Assembly: GCF_037414475.1 (NCBI RefSeq)
Contig: NZ_CP147913.1
Location: 930,001-994,000 of the forward strand
Direction: 5' to 3'
DNA from: Myxococcus stipitatus
GTDB lineage: Bacteria; Myxococcota; Myxococcia; Myxococcales; Myxococcaceae
Length of the DNA: 64,000 nt
Under the pieces are notes generated by a model. That model was given only the letters and a program-made list of their open reading frames with translations. It was not told the DNA's origin and searched no databases. The position numbers and the translations under genes are program-made. Positions 60,242 through 64,000 of the stretch are shown in pieces; the stretch's first letter is position 1; each line of letters starts with the position of its first letter.

Positions 60242-62530
60242 ATGCGGGTCCTGATAGTCGCTCAGGGAGGGGCGGACCTGTCGCCACTGGAAGCCCTGCT
60301 GGAAGAGCGGGGGGACACGGTGGTCCACGTCTCGCGCGACGTGGAGGTCCCCGCGGCCTGGCGCGCCGGTGCCTGTCCATTGGTGGTTCTGGACACCCGC
60401 GACGAGGGCTCTCGCGTGCCGCTGCTGCGGGCCCTGCGCAGCCTGCCCGGAGGCAACGCGGCGGTGGTGTTGCTGGTGGCGCGGCGCGGCGCGTTGCACA
60501 CCGCGACACTGGCATTGGAAGAAGGCGCCGACGAGGTCCTCGCCTGGCCCCTGGACATGGAGGAGCTGAAGCTGCGGCTGGGGATGGCGGAGCGCCGCTC
60601 ACTGCGGCGCGAGTCACGCGCGGGGGTGCCCTTCGGCGACGCGCTGCGCGACACCCTCCTGGCCGTCAGCCCCGTCCCCACCTGCATCACCACGCTGGTG
60701 GACGGACGGGTGGTGGCGGCCAATGACGCCTACTTCCGGGCCTTCGGCTACACCCGCGAGGAGATGCTGGGCAAGACGACGGTGGAGCTCCACTTGTGGG
60801 ACCGCCCCTTCGACCGCGCGCAGGTGGTGGAGCGGCTGCGGCAGCACGGCACGGTGCGAGGCGCGGATGCCCGCTATCACACCCGCACGGGCGAGGTGCG
60901 CCACACGATGCTCTTCATGGGGTTGGTGCCACTGGGAGACGAGCCCCACGTCATCTCCTTCTTCCCGGACATCACCCCGCTCAAGCAGGCCGAGGAGGAG
61001 CTGCGCCGCTCCGAGGTGAGCTTCCGCACCCTCATCCAGAGCCTGCCGGACCTGGTGGCGGTGTTCGACCGCGACGCCCGCGTGCGCTACGCCAACCTCA
61101 AGGTCGCCCGCGCGCTGGGCTACTCCGACGTGCGGGAGCTCGTCGGCAAGCACATCTCCGACCTGATACCCCCCGAGGACCTCGCCTCCGCGGACGCCCG
61201 CATGCACGAGGCGCTGCGCACCGGCCGCAACGCGCTACAAGAGCGGCGCATGGTGCGGTGCGACGGCGGCATCCTCCACGTGGAGTCCACCACCTTCCCC
61301 CTCCACTTCGACGGAGAGGACTCCATCGTCTCCGTGGCGCACGACCTCACCGAACGCCACCAGATGCAGGCGCGGCTGCGGCTCGCCGAGCGCATGGCCT
61401 CCGTGGGCACCCTCGCCGCGGGCGTGGCGCACGAAATCAACAACCCCCTGGCCTACCTCACCGCCAACCTCTCCTTCGCGCGCGAGGAGCTCTCCCACCT
61501 GCCCGGCCCTGGCGAGCCCGGCGTGGAGCCGGAGCAGTCGCGCTCGCTCGCGGACGCACAATCCGCGCTCGCCGAGGCCCAGCAGGGCGCCGAGCGCGTG
61601 CGCACCATCGTCCGCGACTTGAAGACCTTCAGCCGGGTGGACGCGCTCGAGGACTCCATCATCGACGTGCGCCAGGTGCTCGACTCCACGCTGAACCTGG
61701 CCACCACCGAAATCCGCCACCGCGCCCGCGTGGTGAAGTCCTTCGAGGACGTGCCGCCGGTGCGCGCCAACGAGTCGCGCCTGGGCCAGGTGTTCCTCAA
61801 CCTGCTGGTCAACGCCGCGCAGGCCATCCCCGAGGGCGCGCCGGAGCGTCACGAGATTCGCGTCACCGCGCGCGTGGGCGACGCGGCCCGCGTGCTGGTG
61901 GAGGTGGCGGACACGGGCGTGGGCATCGCCGTGGAGCACCTGCCCCGCCTCTTCGACCCGTTCTTCACCACCAAGGCCCCCGGCGTGGGCACCGGCCTGG
62001 GCCTGTCCATCTGCCACAACCTGGTGACGGCGCTGGGCGGCGAAATCCGCGTGCGCAGCAGCCCCGGCAAGGGCTCCACGTTCCAGGTGCTCCTGCCCGC
62101 CTCCGAACAGCCTCGCGCGGAGCCGGAGCCGCTCGTCATGGAGACGCCCGCCGTGGAGAAGCGCGGCCGGCTGCTCGTCGTGGATGACGAGCCCCTGGTC
62201 TGCACCGCGCTGGGCCGCACGCTGCGCCCTCACCACGACGTCACGCTCGCCACGCGCGCCCAGGACGCGCTGGAGCGCATCGAAGCGGGCGAACACTACG
62301 ACGTCGTCTTCTGCGACCTGATGATGCCGGGCATGAGCGGCATGGACTTCTACTCCACCCTCCTGAAGCGCCATCCGGACCAGGCCCGCCGCGTCGTCTT
62401 CCTCACCGGCGGTGCGGTGACACCTCAGGCGCGCGCATTCCTGGAAACCATCACCAGCCCCCATATCGAGAAGCCCTTCGCGGGCCGCGAGCTCCTGTCC
62501 TTGGTGCAAGAACGATTGGCTCGTGTCTGA
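60242..62530 (+). CDS. Hybrid histidine kinase with PAS domains
   Basis: A 762-residue soluble sensor kinase; GAGGAG lies five bases before ATG 60242. Order: an N-terminal receiver-like domain (~1-120), two PAS domains (~140-255 and ~260-380), a HisKA dimerisation domain with phospho-acceptor His397 in VAHEINNPL, an ATPase domain (NLLVNAAQA, DTGVGI, FFTTKAPGVGTGLGLSI) and a C-terminal receiver with Asp692 in VVFCDLMMPGMSG. The N-terminal receiver lacks the acidic pair and the conserved Lys, so it is probably a pseudo-receiver. No membrane helix, so it should sense a cytoplasmic cue. No response-regulator gene is adjacent. Confidence 0.92.
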   Translation: MRVLIVAQGGADLSPLEALLEERGDTVVHVSRDVEVPAAWRAGACPLVVLDTRDEGSRVPLLRALRSLPGGNAAVVLLVARRGALHTATLALEEGADEVLAWPLDMEELKLRLGMAERRSLRRESRAGVPFGDALRDTLLAVSPVPTCITTLVDGRVVAANDAYFRAFGYTREEMLGKTTVELHLWDRPFDRAQVVERLRQHGTVRGADARYHTRTGEVRHTMLFMGLVPLGDEPHVISFFPDITPLKQAEEELRRSEVSFRTLIQSLPDLVAVFDRDARVRYANLKVARALGYSDVRELVGKHISDLIPPEDLASADARMHEALRTGRNALQERRMVRCDGGILHVESTTFPLHFDGEDSIVSVAHDLTERHQMQARLRLAERMASVGTLAAGVAHEINNPLAYLTANLSFAREELSHLPGPGEPGVEPEQSRSLADAQSALAEAQQGAERVRTIVRDLKTFSRVDALEDSIIDVRQVLDSTLNLATTEIRHRARVVKSFEDVPPVRANESRLGQVFLNLLVNAAQAIPEGAPERHEIRVTARVGDAARVLVEVADTGVGIAVEHLPRLFDPFFTTKAPGVGTGLGLSICHNLVTALGGEIRVRSSPGKGSTFQVLLPASEQPRAEPEPLVMETPAVEKRGRLLVVDDEPLVCTALGRTLRPHHDVTLATRAQDALERIEAGEHYDVVFCDLMMPGMSGMDFYSTLLKRHPDQARRVVFLTGGAVTPQARAFLETITSPHIEKPFAGRELLSLVQERLARV

Positions 62531-62560
62531 TCCGGGTCAGTGTCCACCTGTGGAAGAATC

Positions 62561-62585
62561 GGACAGGCACACTCCCTGGCTGTCC
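62561..62585 (+). terminator. Hairpin after the hybrid kinase
   Basis: GGACAG (62561-62566) pairs with CTGTCC (62580-62585) around a 13-base loop, followed by ATCAATTCC. A weak terminator candidate. Confidence 0.35.
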
Positions 62586-62657
62586 ATCAATTCCCCAGCG
62601 CTTCCACGGCCCTGCCCAAGCAGCGTCCCACGACACCCTCGCAAGTCCGCATATTGA

Positions 62658-62667
62658 TTGAGCTCAA
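62658..62667. promoter_or_regulatory. Palindrome upstream of the sigma-54 promoter
   Basis: TTGAGCTCAA, a perfect 10-bp palindrome in an AT-rich patch, lies about 100 bases before the predicted transcription start at ~62763. That distance fits an enhancer-binding-protein site. The regulator is unknown. Confidence 0.35.
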
Positions 62668-62736
62668 ACTAAATCCCTCGTCCAAAGGTGCGGGACTCCT
62701 GAAGATTTTCCAGGGTGGAAGGGCGGGTTCGCGGGC

Positions 62737-62752
62737 TGGTACGCGGGTTGCT
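62737..62752 (+). promoter_or_regulatory. Sigma-54 promoter of the opgG-like gene
   Basis: TGGTACGCGGGTTGCT matches the consensus TGGCACG-N4-TTGCW at 11 of 12 defined bases, with GG at 62738-62739, ten bases, then GC at 62750-62751, preceded by a pyrimidine as in the wider consensus. The leader before the GTG start would be about 100 bases. Confidence 0.65.
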
Positions 62753-62860
62753 CTCTGGCTAACGCGCCGCACCGAGGAGTCCTCGTGAGCGGCTGAGTCG
62801 AGCGGTGTCCGGGCAGGCCGGGGGCCGTTCGGTTCCCGGGTTCGCTTGGAGGCTCTTGGC

Positions 62861-64000
62861 GTGACGTTGGACAGGAACATGCGACGTGGGGTGCGCGCGG
62901 CGTGCGTGCGGTGGCTGGGGGTGGCGATGGTGGCCTCGGCCAGCACGGCGTGCGCGGCCTCCACCGCTCCGGCCTCGGCGGCGCGTGGCGCCCAGCCCTT
63001 CACCGCGGACACCGTGGTGGAGCGCGCGAGGACGCGGGCGCAGGCGGCGTACCAGGAGCCGCGCTCGACGCTGCCTGAGAACTACAAACACCTGAGCTAC
63101 GACGCGTACCGCGACATCCGCTTCCGTCCGGAGAAGTCCGAGTGGCGCGCCGAGGGGCTCCCCTTCCAGGCGCAGTTCTTCCACCCGGGTTTCTTCTTCC
63201 AGTTCCCGGTGGCCATGAACGAGGTGTCCGGCGGCAAGTCCGCGCCGCTGCGCTTCTCGCCGGAGTTCTTCACGTACGGGCCGCTGGTGAAGCCCGGTCC
63301 GCTCAAGCAGGCGGATGGCTTCGCGGGCATGCGCCTCATGCACCCGCTCAACAGCCAGGAGTACTTCGACGAGCTGGTCGTGTTCCTGGGCGCCAGCTAC
63401 TTCCGCGCGCTGGGCAAGGGCAACCTGTATGGCCTGTCCGCGCGAGGCCTCGCCATCGACACGGCCACGTCGCGCTCGGAGGAGTTCCCCTCGTTCCGGG
63501 AGATGTGGCTGGAGAAGCCCGCGCCCGGCGCGGACCGCGTGGTGGTGCACGCGCTGATGGACAGCCCCAGCGTCACCGGCGCGTTCCGCTTCACGCTCAT
63601 CCCCGGGGACAACACGGTGATGGAGGTGGAGGCCACGCTGTTCGCGCGCAAGCCCGTGCAGCAGCTGGGCGTGGCGCCGCTGACGAGCATGTACATGTAC
63701 GGGGAGAACGACCGCGGCGGCTACGACGACTTCCGGCCGGAGGTGCACGACTCGGATGGCCTCTTCGTCTGGACGCGCGGCGGAGAGCAGCTCTGGCGGC
63801 CCCTGCAGAACCCCGCGCACGTCAACGTCTCCAGCTTCCAGCTGGACGGCGTGCGGGCCTTCGGCGTCCTCCAGCGCGACACGGCCTTCACCAGCTACGA
63901 GGACCTGGAGGCTCACTACGAGCGCCGCCCCAGCGCGTGGGTGGAGCCGGTGGGCGAATGGGGTCCGGGCGTGGTGCGGCTGGTGGAGCTGCCGACGCCC
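62861..64000 (+). CDS. opgG: Glucan biosynthesis protein OpgG/MdoG-like (cut by window end)
   Basis: The first 380 residues of a periplasmic protein; the family is usually about 510 long. GTG 62861 is chosen because GGAGG lies eight bases upstream; ATG 62879 is possible. A signal peptide (VRWLGVAMVASASTACA) precedes the OpgG/D beta-sandwich: LPENYKHLSYDAYRDIRFRP, FFHPGFFFQFPVAMNEV, FAGMRLMHPLNSQEYFDEL, LGASYFRALGKGNLYGLSARGLAIDTA (in parts) and TSMYMYGENDRGGYDDFRPEVHDSDGL. OpgG shapes osmoregulated periplasmic glucans; in Myxococcus the exact product is unknown. Probably driven by the sigma-54 promoter. Confidence 0.88.
   Translation, partial: MTLDRNMRRGVRAACVRWLGVAMVASASTACAASTAPASAARGAQPFTADTVVERARTRAQAAYQEPRSTLPENYKHLSYDAYRDIRFRPEKSEWRAEGLPFQAQFFHPGFFFQFPVAMNEVSGGKSAPLRFSPEFFTYGPLVKPGPLKQADGFAGMRLMHPLNSQEYFDELVVFLGASYFRALGKGNLYGLSARGLAIDTATSRSEEFPSFREMWLEKPAPGADRVVVHALMDSPSVTGAFRFTLIPGDNTVMEVEATLFARKPVQQLGVAPLTSMYMYGENDRGGYDDFRPEVHDSDGLFVWTRGGEQLWRPLQNPAHVNVSSFQLDGVRAFGVLQRDTAFTSYEDLEAHYERRPSAWVEPVGEWGPGVVRLVELPTP

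Larger units (their letters stand above)
62531..62860. other. Intergenic region before the glucan gene
   Basis: 330 bases between the kinase and opgG-like genes. It holds a terminator-like stem at 62561-62585, an AT-rich patch with a 10-bp palindrome at 62658-62667, and a strong sigma-54 promoter match at 62737-62752, each listed separately. No additional gene is apparent. Confidence 0.6.

Overview
The window looks like chromosomal DNA of a fruiting myxobacterium, most probably family Myxococcaceae (Myxococcus, Corallococcus or Pyxidicoccus type). The evidence is very high GC in nearly all coding DNA, frequent GTG starts, many lipoproteins, and members of paralogous families first described in Myxococcus xanthus (DUF2381/TIGR02268 and DUF2378/TIGR02265). 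The EF-G is of the spirochaete/planctomycete/deltaproteobacterial, mitochondria-like type. I found no rRNA, tRNA, CRISPR array, insertion sequence or prophage. Coding density is high and all genes look intact except those cut by the two ends.

Region 1 (1-19.5 kb) is a cell-envelope block: the end of an outer-membrane barrel protein, a small membrane protein, a CotH-type lipoprotein kinase, and two head-to-tail copies of a two-gene operon, yfhM (alpha-2-macroglobulin-like lipoprotein) followed by pbpC (penicillin-binding protein 1C). In each copy the genes are separated by one base. Both copies keep their catalytic motifs and share an element at the same distance upstream of yfhM. Such pairs are thought to trap attacking proteases and repair peptidoglycan.

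Region 2 (19.7-29.3 kb) mixes RNA modification (trmJ, an RsuA/RluB-type pseudouridine synthase), a DUF1028 protein, three alpha/beta-hydrolase domains in two genes, a trypsin-like lipoprotein protease with a palindrome and a candidate sigma-54 promoter at its start, soluble transhydrogenase, and small proteins.

Region 3 (29.5-42.8 kb) is housekeeping and transport: EF-G, an Uup-type ABC-F protein, an ADOP-type permease, an outer-membrane protein, an OPT transporter, SlyD, a dicarboxylate/amino-acid symporter, a 2-oxoglutarate oxygenase-like protein and an orphan DNA methyltransferase.

Region 4 (42.8-64 kb) is signalling and stress: a Ser/Thr kinase coupled to a DUF2381 gene, a peroxiredoxin, an ECF sigma/anti-sigma/Spy-like operon, envelope lipoproteins, a glutathione peroxidase, a 1768-residue fused double UvrA, a trypsin-fold protein, a DUF2378 protein, a hybrid histidine kinase, and the start of an opgG-like glucan gene behind a strong sigma-54 promoter match.

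The most unusual items are the tandem pbpC-yfhM duplication, the fused double UvrA, the start-site palindromes, and the sigma-54 promoter candidates. I saw no wholly new multi-gene system that the sequence alone establishes. Functional statements rest on motif reading, without database searches.
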